DNA from: Paulinella micropora
Taxonomy: Eukaryota > Cercozoa > Imbricatea > Euglyphida
Length of the DNA: 64,000 nucleotides
Direction of reading: 5' to 3'
Assembly (NCBI GenBank): GCA_009731375.1
Contig: BJOX01000087.1
Location: 10,662 to 74,661 of the forward strand
Positions 19,100-28,257 of this stretch are shown here, one piece after another; within the stretch, counting starts at the first letter, position 1, and every line of letters starts with the position of its first letter. The position numbers and the translations under genes were made by a program. Below the pieces are notes generated by a model that saw only the letters and a program-made list of their open reading frames with translations, made no database searches and had not been told where the DNA came from.

Positions 19100-19136
19100 A
19101 AAGACACAAAGTTGTGTGTATGTGTGGTCAAATTAG

Positions 19137-19220
19137 GTTAACACAACTGTTCAAACTCTTAACATCGGCTACAACAATCTCGGCGACAAAGGCGCTGCAC
19201 TGATCGCAGAAGCAATTAAG
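19137..19220 (+). CDS. LRR exon, plus-strand gene
   Basis: 84 nt, 28 residues: VNTTVQTLNIGYNNLGDKGA, then ALIAEAIK. Acceptor CAAATTAG; donor GTCTGACC. Six bases further on the opposing minus-strand exon ends, so AAGGTCTGACCTCC again forms a shared palindromic donor pair. Confidence 0.75.
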
Positions 19221-19227
19221 GTCTGAC

Positions 19228-19311
19228 CTCCAAAGCCTTCTCGATGGCAGCAGCTCCATCAGGGCCAATATTATTCAAGTTGAGGTTGAGGGTAGTAATG
19301 CTTTTGTTGAC
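19228..19311 (-). CDS. LRR exon, minus-strand gene
   Basis: 84 nt, 28 residues: VNKSITTLNLNLNNIGPDGA, then AAIEKALE. Acceptor GGGTACAG, donor GTCAGACC. A related hairpin (19341-19357) ends about 28 nt upstream in transcript direction. Confidence 0.75.
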
Positions 19312-19484
19312 CTGTACCCAAACATCAACATTTCATCCATGCTGCGCGCGGGGTAGCAATATGTGAAACAATAATTTTTTCGTGTGACGTTCGACGGAAA
19401 GCAAGAGGCATTCATTGAACAATATGTGTATGTATGTTGACACATACATTTTTCAGATTTTATCTTACTGAATTTCATATTGAC

Positions 19485-19700
19485 CTTCAAGAATTCAGCC
19501 AACATAGCCGCTTCTGCAGGGCCCAAACTTTTTGAATTTAGATTTAGCTCTGTTGTCTTGTTGTCCCGCAGTGAATCAAGCGGAATCCCACACATCTCCT
19601 TGATGCGGGGATTTTGATTGGCCACGGCCGCCAATGCCGAGCCGCTTTCCACACTCAAGTCGTTGTCTCGCAGTTCCACTGACGTGATGCTTGGATAGTC
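19485..19700 (-). CDS. Longer LRR exon, minus-strand gene
   Basis: 216 nt, 72 residues in phase 0. One repeat starts DYPSITSVELRDNDLSVESG; the central segment is CGIPLDSLRDNKTTELNLNS; it ends AEAAMLAEFLK. Acceptor TTTACAG, donor GTCAATATG. The IPLxSLRDxKTTxLNL segment is also in the plus-strand exon at 19712, showing both genes belong to one family. Confidence 0.75.
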
Positions 19701-19711
19701 CTGTAAATTAG
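19701..19711. promoter_or_regulatory. 11-nt bidirectional splice acceptor
   Basis: CTGTAAATTAG is all that separates the divergent exons at 19700 (minus) and 19712 (plus). Read either way it ends in AG. Each strand's pyrimidine tract and branch point would have to lie inside the other strand's exon, which is unusual. Confidence 0.6.
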
Positions 19712-19855
19712 GTCAACCAGAGCATCGAGCGCATATACATCCAAGGCGACTGGATCCCTGTCGCGTCCTTCCGTGACGGGAAGACAACAAGGATGAATTT
19801 ATCGGGCAAGGGCTACAATGCGCTGAGCGCTATTATTATCGCTTCTTTACTCACG
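19712..19855 (+). CDS. LRR exon, plus-strand gene
   Basis: 144 nt, 48 residues: VNQSIERIYIQGDWIPVASF, then RDGKTTRMNLSGKGYNALSA and IIIASLLT. It is collinear with the second half of the minus-strand exon at 19485-19700. Donor GTGGGTAATG. Confidence 0.7.
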
Positions 19856-19946
19856 GTGGGTAATGTACAACTTTATTTGTACTGCTTTCGCTCTTGCTTG
19901 CGCGATGTATGAGCTGGAAATGCATGTTTGTGTTTGTAAGAGGCAT

Positions 19947-19965
19947 GCTACCGCGCCGCGGTAGC
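19947..19965. promoter_or_regulatory. Intronic palindrome upstream of an LRR acceptor
   Basis: GCTACCGCGCCGCGGTAGC, the best copy of the hairpin, 29 nt upstream of the exon at 19995. Diverged copies lie at 18826-18846, 19081-19099 and, in opposite orientation, 19341-19357. Confidence 0.7.
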
Positions 19966-19994
19966 ACTGAAGAAGAGTGTATTTGTGTGTACAG

Positions 19995-20084
19995 GAGAAC
20001 AAGGAATGCAAGCTGGAGAAGCTAGACATTTCAAGCAACTCGATTGGTGCAGAAGGAGCACGGCACATCGCGAAAACGTTGGAG
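19995..20084 (+). CDS. LRR exon, plus-strand gene
   Basis: 90 nt, 30 residues: ENKECKLEKLDISSNSIGAE, then GARHIAKTLE. Acceptor GTGTACAG; the donor lies in GGTACC (20084-20089), again shared with an opposing exon end. Confidence 0.75.
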
Positions 20085-20088
20085 GTAC

Positions 20089-20134
20089 CTTAAATATATC
20101 GGCTATCGCAGCAGCGCCCTCTGGGCGGCGAGTG
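20089..20134 (-). pseudogene. Truncated LRR exon, minus strand
   Basis: The minus strand reads RRPEGAAAIADIFK up to AAG and a GTACC donor. The expected first half of the repeat is missing: the sequence upstream is (GT)n-type repeat (20136 onward), so repeat expansion or an assembly error has removed the exon start. Confidence 0.55.
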
Positions 20135-20135
20135 T

Positions 20136-20535
20136 GTGGGTGTATTTGTGCATGTGTGTGTATGTCTGTGTGCTTGTCTTTGTGAATGTGTCTATGTGTG
20201 TGTATGTGTGTGTGGGCGTGTGTTTATGTGTCTGTGTGTGTTGGTGTTCGCATGTGTGTGTAGGCGCGCGGGCGCGCGTGTTGTGTGCGTTTATGTGCTT
20301 GTGCTTGTGTATCTGTGTGCATGTCTGTATTATGTTTGTATGTATGCACATGTATTCTGTGTGTATGTGTGTCTGTGTGCGTGAGCGTGAGAGTGGGTGT
20401 GCGTGTGTGTGTTGTTGTGTTTCCTCGTGTTTGTCTTTCTGAGTGTATGTATGTATTATGTGTGTGTTTGGTGTGTTTGTGTTTAAGTATTTGAATGTAT
20501 GTACGTATTATGCGCCTATGTATGTGTGTATGTGG

Positions 20536-20566
<31 letters not shown>

Positions 20567-20593
20567 GGGGGGGGGGTGGGGGGNNNNNNNNNN
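20136..20593. repeat. GT-rich simple repeat, G-run and gap
   Basis: Degenerate (TG)n/(TATG)n, ending in about 30 G at 20550-20583 and an N10 gap (20584-20593). Long frames here are repeat artefacts. Confidence 0.85.
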
Positions 20594-21176
20594 AAAGTAG
20601 TTTGCATTGTCCTTTAGTAGGCTTTTGCAAGGTGCCAGACCCATAAGGGATCCCAGCGACCCCAACGTTCACTCGTTTGGCTCCGTGTTTTCGGTCATGG
20701 GCTGGGGATGTGTGTGTGAGAGAGAGAGAGAGAGAGAGTAAACAGAGATGAAACATGTAGGGTAGTACTAGCACAGACCAGGAGCCTTAGGGCAAGCTCC
20801 AGCGGGAATGTGCGCCAAAACGAAAAAAAAGCAAAGCCGGAAGCAAGCATTTCTCTTCTGTAGCGCACGAGACCGAAAGTGGGTGGTGGTGAGGGGTGGG
20901 TGATGCTTGTGTCTGGCGGGCGGCGAGAGTGGGCAGTTGAACGAGAGATGGCGTGCGGAGGGGTGGGGAGAGAGGGTGCTCGCAGCTCCCCAACCACTTT
21001 GCACATTGCACAGAGTTTCATAGAGGTCCCAACGCATCGTGCCCAAGGTGCAGAGGGGTGTCCATATATATGCTGTTCCCAACTCGCAGCCCTGAGGTAG
21101 AAAAGAGCTAGGACTATCAGAAATGCCACTTGGCAGCTGCGCTGCTCTTTCTCGCCAACCGCTCTGCGCATTGCCC

Positions 21177-21212
<36 letters not shown>

Positions 21213-21430
21213 ACAAAGTTGCAAATCCATCGTGCCCAAGGTGCGGAGGGCTGTAGCGGTGTGTATGAATGTAAGTATGTTCGTACGTACGTACGTATGT
21301 ATGTATGCATAAGTATGTATAAGTATGTATAAGTATGTATGTATGTATGTATGTACGTATGTTTGTATCATTGTATGTATGCACGTACGTACTGGCGCAT
21401 AGTGGCGGGTGCGTGCCTATGGCCCCCAAC
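20594..21430. other. Unique-looking sequence with short repeats; no gene recognised
   Basis: Contains the second copy of the dispersed repeat (20628-20700) and two copies of a motif CATCGTGCCCAAGGTGC (about 21034 and 21230). Short (GA)n tracts and ACGT/GTAT repeats (21270-21390) fill the rest. No frame resembles a protein. Confidence 0.45.
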
Positions 21431-21436
21431 CCTGTA

Positions 21437-21750
21437 AAGTGCCGCATGTAGTGCCACCAGCCGTCTGGGATGCCACCAGCCCGTCTGTGTTGCTTGCCAC
21501 CAGCCCGTCTGGGTTGCCACCAGCCCGTCTGGGGTGACACCAGCCAGTCTGGGGTGCCACCAGCCACACCTTGCACGTACTGTATGGCAGGGGTCTGGTT
21601 CCCGTCTTATAGACACAACCCAGTCTAGCTAACCAGTACGCGCCAGCCCCGTCCGGGGTGCCACCAGCCAGTCCGAGGTGCCACCAGCCCGTCAGGGCTG
21701 ACACCAGCCAGTCCGGGGTGCCACCAGCCCGTCTGGGATGCCACCAGGGG
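21437..21750. repeat. 20-bp minisatellite
   Basis: Two blocks (about 21456-21570 and 21637-21750) of imperfect 20-bp units like GCCACCAGCCCGTCTGGGGT, separated by a 70-bp unique stretch. Confidence 0.85.
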
Positions 21751-21830
21751 GAAGCGCAAGAGAGAAGGAACAATTTGCTCCTTAGCATGGTGATGTAGCG
21801 CACCCCTGCAGCCTGTGCTACAGCAGCACG

Positions 21831-22775
21831 TTGTTTGCAAAATCAGAAATGGGAAGTTCGGAAATAATTTTATTTTTTCCCGCGCGGAAGGGAGGGAGCA
21901 ACACGCGCGAGAATGAAAGAACAACTTCTTTTGCCAAACTGTCCATGATAACATTTCTATGGCTCTTGTGCCGTTGCGCCCGGGCCTGCCGCCAAAGCCG
22001 GAAGCAAAACTTTGGGGGCTGCAGTGTCATGCTGGAAAGTGCTCTGGGTCCACTAGCCCGGGGGCGATTCGGGCTGGCGCTCGAGGAGGCCAGGTTTAAG
22101 CCCGACGTGACCGTATTAATATTGGATGAGCGCGGAGAACCCGTTGCTTTTGTTGAGGTCCTAGCCAATAGTCGCAAGGAGGCAAAGCACTGGAAGGCCT
22201 GTTACAAATTCCCACAAATAGCAGGCTTGGAGGTTAGTTTTAGCCAAGCCTTGCACAAAGACGCAGGTGGGGGTTATGAGCTGAAAGATGTCAGTTGCTG
22301 GAGACCACAGGCAGAGTGCGTTGCTTGCGCTGAACAAAGACGAGCCGCGTTTGAGATAATGCCAGCTCGGGAGGAAAAACAGCGCACAGCCGAACTGGCC
22401 TTGCAAGCAAGACGCGGGCGCAAGGTGTACGAGGCCATGGAGCGCAAGCTGGGCCGCAAACCTTCGATCGAGCGCGTGCAAAAACCGCTGCTCAAAGGGG
22501 AGCTGCCCTCGTGGCTTTCTGACGACGAGGCGGCCGTGATGCCGGTCTTGACGTACACACCGGGCGCTAGGCATGGGCAGCCCGCTAGCTTGAGCTGGAG
22601 GTGGGGCGCAGAAAGCGCAGGGGAAGAGGGAGGGACAAAGCGCAGAAGCTGCAAAAGAAATAAATACATGCAACGCCTCCACAAAGCCCCCCTCGCCCTC
22701 CCTGCACAAGTTCTCAGATGGGATGCTAAGACAGGGTCGTGCCTCCCCCCTCCCCTCCCCCTCTTCCTCTCCTAG
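21831..22775 (+). CDS. Protein with PD-(D/E)XK-like nuclease pattern
   Basis: Open for 314 codons; the likely real start is the Met at the segment MLESALGPLARGRFGLALEE. Then comes RFKPDVTVLILDERGEPVAF followed by VEVLANSRKEAKHWKACYK. A PD, a strand, then E-x-V with a downstream Lys fits a PD-(D/E)XK core like that of CoiA-type nucleases. A Cys pair (CWRPQAECVACAEQRR) and a basic C-terminus follow; the last residues before 22775 are Pro-rich repeat and doubtful. It sits between a minisatellite and unrecognised small genes, with no introns seen. GC-rich, unlike the viral element. Could be host or from another mobile element. Confidence 0.5.
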   Translation: MFAKSEMGSSEIILFFPARKGGSNTRENERTTSFAKLSMITFLWLLCRCARACRQSRKQNFGGCSVMLESALGPLARGRFGLALEEARFKPDVTVLILDERGEPVAFVEVLANSRKEAKHWKACYKFPQIAGLEVSFSQALHKDAGGGYELKDVSCWRPQAECVACAEQRRAAFEIMPAREEKQRTAELALQARRGRKVYEAMERKLGRKPSIERVQKPLLKGELPSWLSDDEAAVMPVLTYTPGARHGQPASLSWRWGAESAGEEGGTKRRSCKRNKYMQRLHKAPLALPAQVLRWDAKTGSCLPPPLPLFLS

Positions 22776-22897
22776 TTCTCAGCGCCAAGATAAAAAACTT
22801 TGTCAGGGATTCTTTATTAATTTTTTTCGTACATCTTAGCGCATCTCTTCCCTCTCCCGCTCCCCGTTCTCCGCGGGCTTGCGCCTCCCTCTCCCCC

Positions 22898-22928
<31 letters not shown>

Positions 22929-22958
22929 AANNNNNNNNNNAAGCTACTATCATCCAAT

Positions 22959-23440
22959 GTCCAAAAAGCGATGCAGAACCTGCGGGGCTGAAAAGGGAGA
23001 AGCAAGTTCTGAGAGTGTGACTCAGCAAAAGAAAATTCCGCCTCCTTTCGAAATCATTTTTGGAATCGACGCTAAAGCCCTGCCAGACAGACCTTCTATC
23101 GGTACATCTAGCCCAACCATTGATCTGAAAGTAGTTTTATCACCCAAGCATGAAGCCAAAATCAGCGACTTACGTGTTTCCTGGACTTGCCTTTTTGGAG
23201 GAAAAGGCATCGGAAGGAAAAGCATTACTTAGGAAACGATATGGTGATGATGCTACAATTATTGTAACACAAGGAATCCGTTCTGACAGCCTATACATAA
23301 TGTTGTCATTGTCCGAGCAATACTTCCAGGAGCAAACAGGCGGAGCAGACGACAAGGTAAATATGGAGCTGCGCCTGGTACCCGCTGGGCAGAAAGACTA
23401 TCTATATATTAGGGGAACGAGCTTAAGTGCAACTAAATGA
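22959..23440 (+). CDS. Unrecognised zinc-ribbon-start protein in two overlapping frames
   Basis: First frame from ATG 22959 starts MSKKRCRTCGAEKGEASSES (a C-x2-C) and runs to 23232; the second runs from 23150 to 23440 (ATYVFPGLAFLEEKASEGKA, then LRLVPAGQKDYLYIRGTSLS). Both show protein-like composition, so a frameshift or an unrecognised splice near 23110-23180 probably joins them. A C-run and N10 gap (22892-22940) lie just upstream. No family recognised. Confidence 0.45.
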
Positions 23441-23545
23441 CAAGAAATGATGCAACTGCTCGTAAAAGAAATAAGAAGAACTGTGGCTTTTAGACAACAA
23501 GCAAACTTTTTCCGGTGCTAATGGGAAAACCCACCGTTACCTTTA

Positions 23546-23842
23546 TTGAACTGGTTTTCAAGTGCCAGGAAGAAGACTGCTCCGAACGAACAAGTGGATT
23601 TCCGAGGCTATATCTATACACAGTATATGCTCAACCGCAGGCCCCGACAGTCAAGTGACACACCAAACACAAGTGGTTTTGAAATTGGGTATAGCACTGT
23701 TTCTTCTGTCGTGCCACTACGAGAAGCCGCAAATATATTGTACCTAAGCAAATTCTTGGACGATTTCAAACAGTTTTCAGTCAACATGAACACGATGCTG
23801 CAACTCGTACAGTCTGCTTTAACGGAGCCCCTCAGCGAGTAA
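23546..23842 (+). CDS. Unrecognised small protein
   Basis: About 98 codons without an obvious ATG at the start, so it may be an exon. Contains VDFRGYIYTQYMLNRRPRQS and a C-terminal helix pair (REAANILYLSKFLDDFKQFS, then MNTMLQLVQSALTEPLSE). It lies 105 bp after the previous gene and faces the next one. AATAAA-type sequence occurs at 23925. Function unknown. Confidence 0.4.
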   Translation: MNWFSSARKKTAPNEQVDFRGYIYTQYMLNRRPRQSSDTPNTSGFEIGYSTVSSVVPLREAANILYLSKFLDDFKQFSVNMNTMLQLVQSALTEPLSE

Positions 23843-23992
23843 GCCATGGCTACTTTTCTTTTTTTGTACCCCTGCACTCTCCCGCTCCCCATAGTCGGAG
23901 CCCAAGTGTAAGACAGTCGAGCTTTAATAAAGAAGATCCTTTTCGCACTTTCTTGGCGCACGAGCAGAGCACAGACGGCGCACGCCAGAGTT

Positions 23993-24742
23993 CTAACATG
24001 AGCTTCTAATTAGGCAGAACTGTTTTGCACCCTGTCGAGATACAGCCGGTCCAAGGCTTGATCTTCCAGAGGCATCCTGAGGTCGGGGATGCTTTGTAGC
24101 AAAGGGAGGCAGAAGCCAACCTAGGGGTTGTGTCGTGGCGCACTCGCTGCTGTACGCACGCGCCAAAAAGCCCCCCTGCTCGTCGTCGGCGTCGCATTGT
24201 TTGAAAACGCGGCGGAAGCGTGCTGAGTTAAGCAGAGCTAAAGAGACCTGCTGGTTGCGTAAATATCCTTGCTCGCCTTCCTCATCCTTTCTGACCAAGA
24301 AATGACAGCAAAGGTCTATAAAGGCTTCGCTGGCGTCCAGCAGCTCTGAAGCCAAGAGGTGTTCGACCATTTCTGCGCTGATTCTGGCAGTTTCCATGAC
24401 TTTTCCAAACATCTGCGATATTTCTCTCTGAAATCTCTCGTTCACATTCTGGACATCCTGCTAGATTTTTGCCACTTTTTGGGAGAACATTACCCAGTCG
24501 TCATCGTAATCATCTTCTGATGTTGACTTTGGTTTTCTTCCTTCGTTGCTGCCGGATCTTGGTCTGAACTTCTGTGACATTTTCTTGCTTGGTTGCTGGA
24601 TGATCTTGGTCTGAATCTTTTGACATTTCCGACTGGCTGGTTTACTGTGCAGTGACAAGTCTTGTTCCGATGTACCGGTACTTTGATCGACAACAACTGT
24701 CAAGGAAATCGTCACACTCTCGCCATCACCCGCTTTTTTCAA
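23993..24742 (-). pseudogene. Helical protein gene with in-frame TAG
   Basis: Minus-strand frame from 24742 (MKKAGDGESVTISLTVVVDQ) stops at a TAG at 24461-24463, and the same frame continues to 23993. Sequence on both sides looks coherent: an acidic YDDDWVMFSQKVAKI before the stop; QREISQMFGKVMETARISAE, HLLASELLDASEAFIDLCCH and LALLNSARFRRVFKQ after it. The C-terminal end past about 24170 loses protein character. Either a nonsense mutation or a short intron was missed. Convergent with the plus-strand genes before it. No family recognised. Confidence 0.45.
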
Positions 24743-26600
24743 ACTTTATTTTAAAAAAAATCAACGTTCTTATCCTGCTGCTCAATTTTTGAACAATTCT
24801 TGAGTGTCAGGCTACTCAATTCCTGCACAATTGTGTACGAAAAAGGAAATTAGCGTAACGTCAAAAAGGGGTCACGAACTAACTAACTAACTAACGAACG
24901 AACGAACGAACGAAAAAAATTCAACGCAAACGCGGAAAAAACGCCTAAAAAAAAGTTTAGCTCCTCAGGTATATGCATTGCGGGCCGAATATAATGACCT
25001 ATGATAGCTACAACATCCTATCAGCAGTACTACAGCTTTAATAAGAAAAGGCGCCAACAGAACACGCCACGTAACTTGACTGGCCTGATCGTAAGTAATG
25101 CCTCTACCGACACAGTTACTCTGATACGGCCGGTCCTTAACTATCATCTTACTGTAACTTTTAATTAAGATTATAGTTCCAACAATATTGTGTTACTTGA
25201 AACATATTTCAAGTTTATACTTCAAGTTCAACTTGACTTCTATGTTTAGTTCCGTTACTTCACTTTTTCCGGCGTCCGAGGCAACCGTGTGACTTTATTT
25301 ATGAACTGTCATAACTCAAGGACCGGCGGTTGTAGTTGTTACGTTTTCAACTGCTGTTAACATATCAATTTATTAATACTTCCCTTTACCGGTTAGTTTT
25401 TTAGAAAATGTTAACTATCAGATAGTCTTTTTTTCCCAGATGATACTAGTATCTACACTTTATTTCCCTGCCAGTGGCCCGGGACCGCCGCTTTTTCCGG
25501 TTGAGAGTCCCAGTCAGGAAATAAATAATATTCATGTCAGGTAAAGTCACGTGGCAATCTTTAACCTTTTTCAACTTCATCATTTTCTCAGACTGACTTG
25601 AACAACTCCAGCTGAGGCTGCTACAAAACTCGTGGTTACACTTGAAATATTCTCGTTATTAATTAATAGTTCAACTTCTCACTGAGGCCAGAATTTGCAG
25701 CATTGTTTCGCAACTTGGCAAGCCGGGACAAGTACTGATTCTGTCACTTGAAGTAAGCATACTGAATAAACTGGAATTGACCGCCGGCCGTCCCAGCTGA
25801 GTGTCTTCAAGTTTGGTACCTTTCCTGATCTCGGAAATATTTTTAGAGCAATTGACAGCCGTGTGTGTATTCAATTGATTGCCGGTCGGTAATTTCCTCG
25901 CAGGAGGCTAGTCAAGACTTACAGGCTCTGCCGGACCCGAAATCTTAATATCATGCGAGTCACCTTCCGGGGCGCGTACTAGTTATTAAATAAAATATAG
26001 CGGCCGGGGCGTCTAAAGCAAGCCTTCAAGAGTCTTCGATTAGTAAAACTTGACTCGTTCAGTGGAAAAAAACCTTTCAAGTCCTACCCATATCTCGAGG
26101 AAGCAGTGTTGCATGTACGAGCCATAATAATAAAATTAAGAAAATTACATCATTATTAATTGCTCATTGAAACCAGATGGCACTCTATATGCAATTCAGT
26201 TGGCATCTTGTTATCGTGTATTCTGTCGTGTATTTTGTGTTCTTTCTGCATGTGCTTCCCCTTTTCCCAGTCACTACACAGATACTGGTCCTTTTTTTCG
26301 GAGCCGGTCCTTTTGAAGGACGCATATTTAAAGCAGCCGATCCAACTATGGGCCTTTGCGATCCTGGGTGGTCCTGTATCGCTGTGCAACCCCTTGGCAG
26401 CTGCTTTGCATTCCTTACCTGCATTCCTTACCTCGACTTCGGACGGCTTAGGCTGCTGAAGCTGCTTCTGGCTAGCTATGCGTTTTGGCTAGCTTTTATG
26501 CTTTGTGGATGCCTTGAGTGGCGTTCTTTTCTTTTCATTTTCTTTTCTCTTTTATTTCTCTCTTCTTTCTCTTTTCTTTTTTCTTTTTTTTTCAAACTCT
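24743..26600. other. Long region without a recognised gene
   Basis: 24882-24914 has (AACT)n then (AACG)n. From 25150 to 26160 the sequence is rich in short inverted motifs (TTGAAACATATTTCAAG, CAAGTTCAACTTG, CCGGCCGT) and several PuPuCCGGC words but has no long frame. 26500-26660 is a TTTC/TTCT tract. Confidence 0.45.
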
Positions 26601-26601
26601 A

Positions 26602-27200
26602 TTATCTTTTCTTTTGTCCTTCGCTCTTTTCTTTTCTTTTTCTCTTTTCTTTTTCGCTTTGCGCTTTGGGCTTCTCCGTGCTTTTGCCAGCTGTGGATGG
26701 CTTGTCTGCCGCCTTGTCTTTCGCTGCTCCCTTGCTTTGACTTTTTGCAGCTTTGGCTTCCGTGCCGGTGTTTGCGACAGCTGCGGGCTCCTTGCCTTTA
26801 CTTGTAGGAGCTTTCGCCTTGTCTGCCGCCTTGTCTTTCGCGGCTCCTTTGCTTTCACTTTTTGCAGCTTTGGCTTCCTTGTCAGTGCTTGCGACAGCTG
26901 CGGGCTCCTTAACTTTACTTGTAGGAGCTTTCGCCTTGTCTGTCGCCTTGTCTTTCGCGGCTCCCTTGCTTGCATCTTTCTCAGTTCTGGCTTGCTTGCC
27001 GGTGCTTGCGACATTCGTGTACTCCTTGCCTTTGCTTGTGGGAGCTTTCGACGACACTGTGGTGGGCCCCTTGGGTCTGCTTGCGACATTCGTGGATTCC
27101 TTGCCTTTGCTTGTGGGAGCTTTCGATGACACTGTGGAGGCCAACTTTGCCATATCCTCCCCATCCACAATAACCGGACCCCCGTCTGACTCTGAGTCCT
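26602..27200 (-). CDS. Lys/Ala-rich repeat protein, exon
   Basis: The minus strand has an acceptor (GTGTGACAG) then DSESDGGPVIVDGEDMAKL, followed by imperfect tandem repeats with the core KAPTSKGKEPAAVAST and SKGAAKDKAADKA, about 41 residues each. It ends in a highly basic tail (KRKRKEKSEGQKKR) and a stop at 26602. The composition suggests a disordered chromatin- or RNA-associated protein. A decayed copy of the exon start, with a TAA, lies upstream at about 27270-27315 across (ACAT)n. The 5' exons were not found. Confidence 0.55.
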
Positions 27201-27269
27201 CTGTCACACATATAGGTATGTACGTATGTATGCATGCATGCATGTATGTACGTATGTATGTATGTATGT

Positions 27270-27316
27270 ATGCACAATCATCGGGCCTGCATCTTACTCA
27301 GACTCGGACTCCTCTG
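27270..27316 (-). pseudogene. Decayed duplicate of an exon start
   Basis: The minus strand reads CCAG then AGGAGTCCGAGTCTGAGTAA, matching AGGACTCAGAGTCAGACGGG at the exon start near 27200, but with an in-frame TAA. The (ACAT)n between the copies suggests that exon and repeat were duplicated together. Confidence 0.5.
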
Positions 27317-27426
27317 GTATACGTATGTATGTATGTATGTATGTATATGTATGTGTGTGTATGTGTGTTGCATGCATGCATGCATGCATGTACGTAATAT
27401 AGATATATATAGATAGAAAGGATAGG

Positions 27427-27470
27427 ATTGGATAGGATTAGGATTAGGATTAGGATTAGGATTAGGATCC

Positions 27471-27533
<63 letters not shown>

Positions 27534-27810
27534 CTATCCTCTCTATCCTATCCTACCCTACCTATCCTATCCTATCCTAATCTAATCCTAATCCTAATCC
27601 TAATCCTAAATCCTAATCCTAATCCTAATCCTAATCCTAATCCCTAATCCCTAATCCCTAATCCCCTAAACCTATCCCTATCCCTGTCTAATCCTAATCA
27701 TAATCCTTATCCTGATCCTAATCCTAATCCTAATCCTAATCCTAACCCTAACCCTACCCCTAACCTAACCCTAACCCTAACCCTAACCCCGCGACGCTCA
27801 TAGATAAACA

Positions 27811-27903
<93 letters not shown>

Positions 27904-27932
27904 CATCTATCCATCCATCCATCCATCCATCC

Positions 27933-28014
<82 letters not shown>

Positions 28015-28093
28015 ACCTACCTACCTATCTACCTACCTACCTACCTAACCCTAACCCTAACCCTAATCCTAATCCTAATCCTAATCCTAATTG
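27427..28093. repeat. Inverted telomere-like repeats with (CTAT)n
   Basis: (GGATTA)n on the plus strand at 27427-27468, then (ATCT)n, then (CCTAAT)n grading into (CCCTAA)n at 27573-27790, (CTAT)n again, and (CCCTAA)n/(CCTAAT)n at 28047-28093. The TTAGGG-type unit suggests the host telomere or a close variant. The G-strand block pointing into C-strand blocks is the orientation seen at telomere fusions. Confidence 0.8.
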
Positions 28094-28128
<35 letters not shown>

Positions 28129-28195
28129 GGATGGATGGATGGATAGATAGATAGATAGATTGATAGATAGATAGATAGATAGATAGATAAGTAAA
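28094..28195. repeat. (GATA)n block
   Basis: Immediately after the last telomere-like unit the tetranucleotide switches strand from CTAT to GATA (with GGAT variants at 28129-28145), so 28093 is an inversion joint. Confidence 0.85.
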
Positions 28196-28257
28196 CTTCT
28201 CGTCCCTGTCCACCCGCCTGACAACATTTATCTTTATCCTTGCTCTCCAATCGCCTA

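Noticed and set aside
24461-24463. A reassigned TAG codon, suggested by the internal stop at 24461
   Set aside because: TGA, TAG and TAA all interrupt frames in this window and all three also end intact genes, so a variant code is not supported.
27480-28010. CRISPR-like array of regularly spaced repeats
   Set aside because: The units are 4- to 6-bp satellites without unique spacers, and the genome is eukaryotic.
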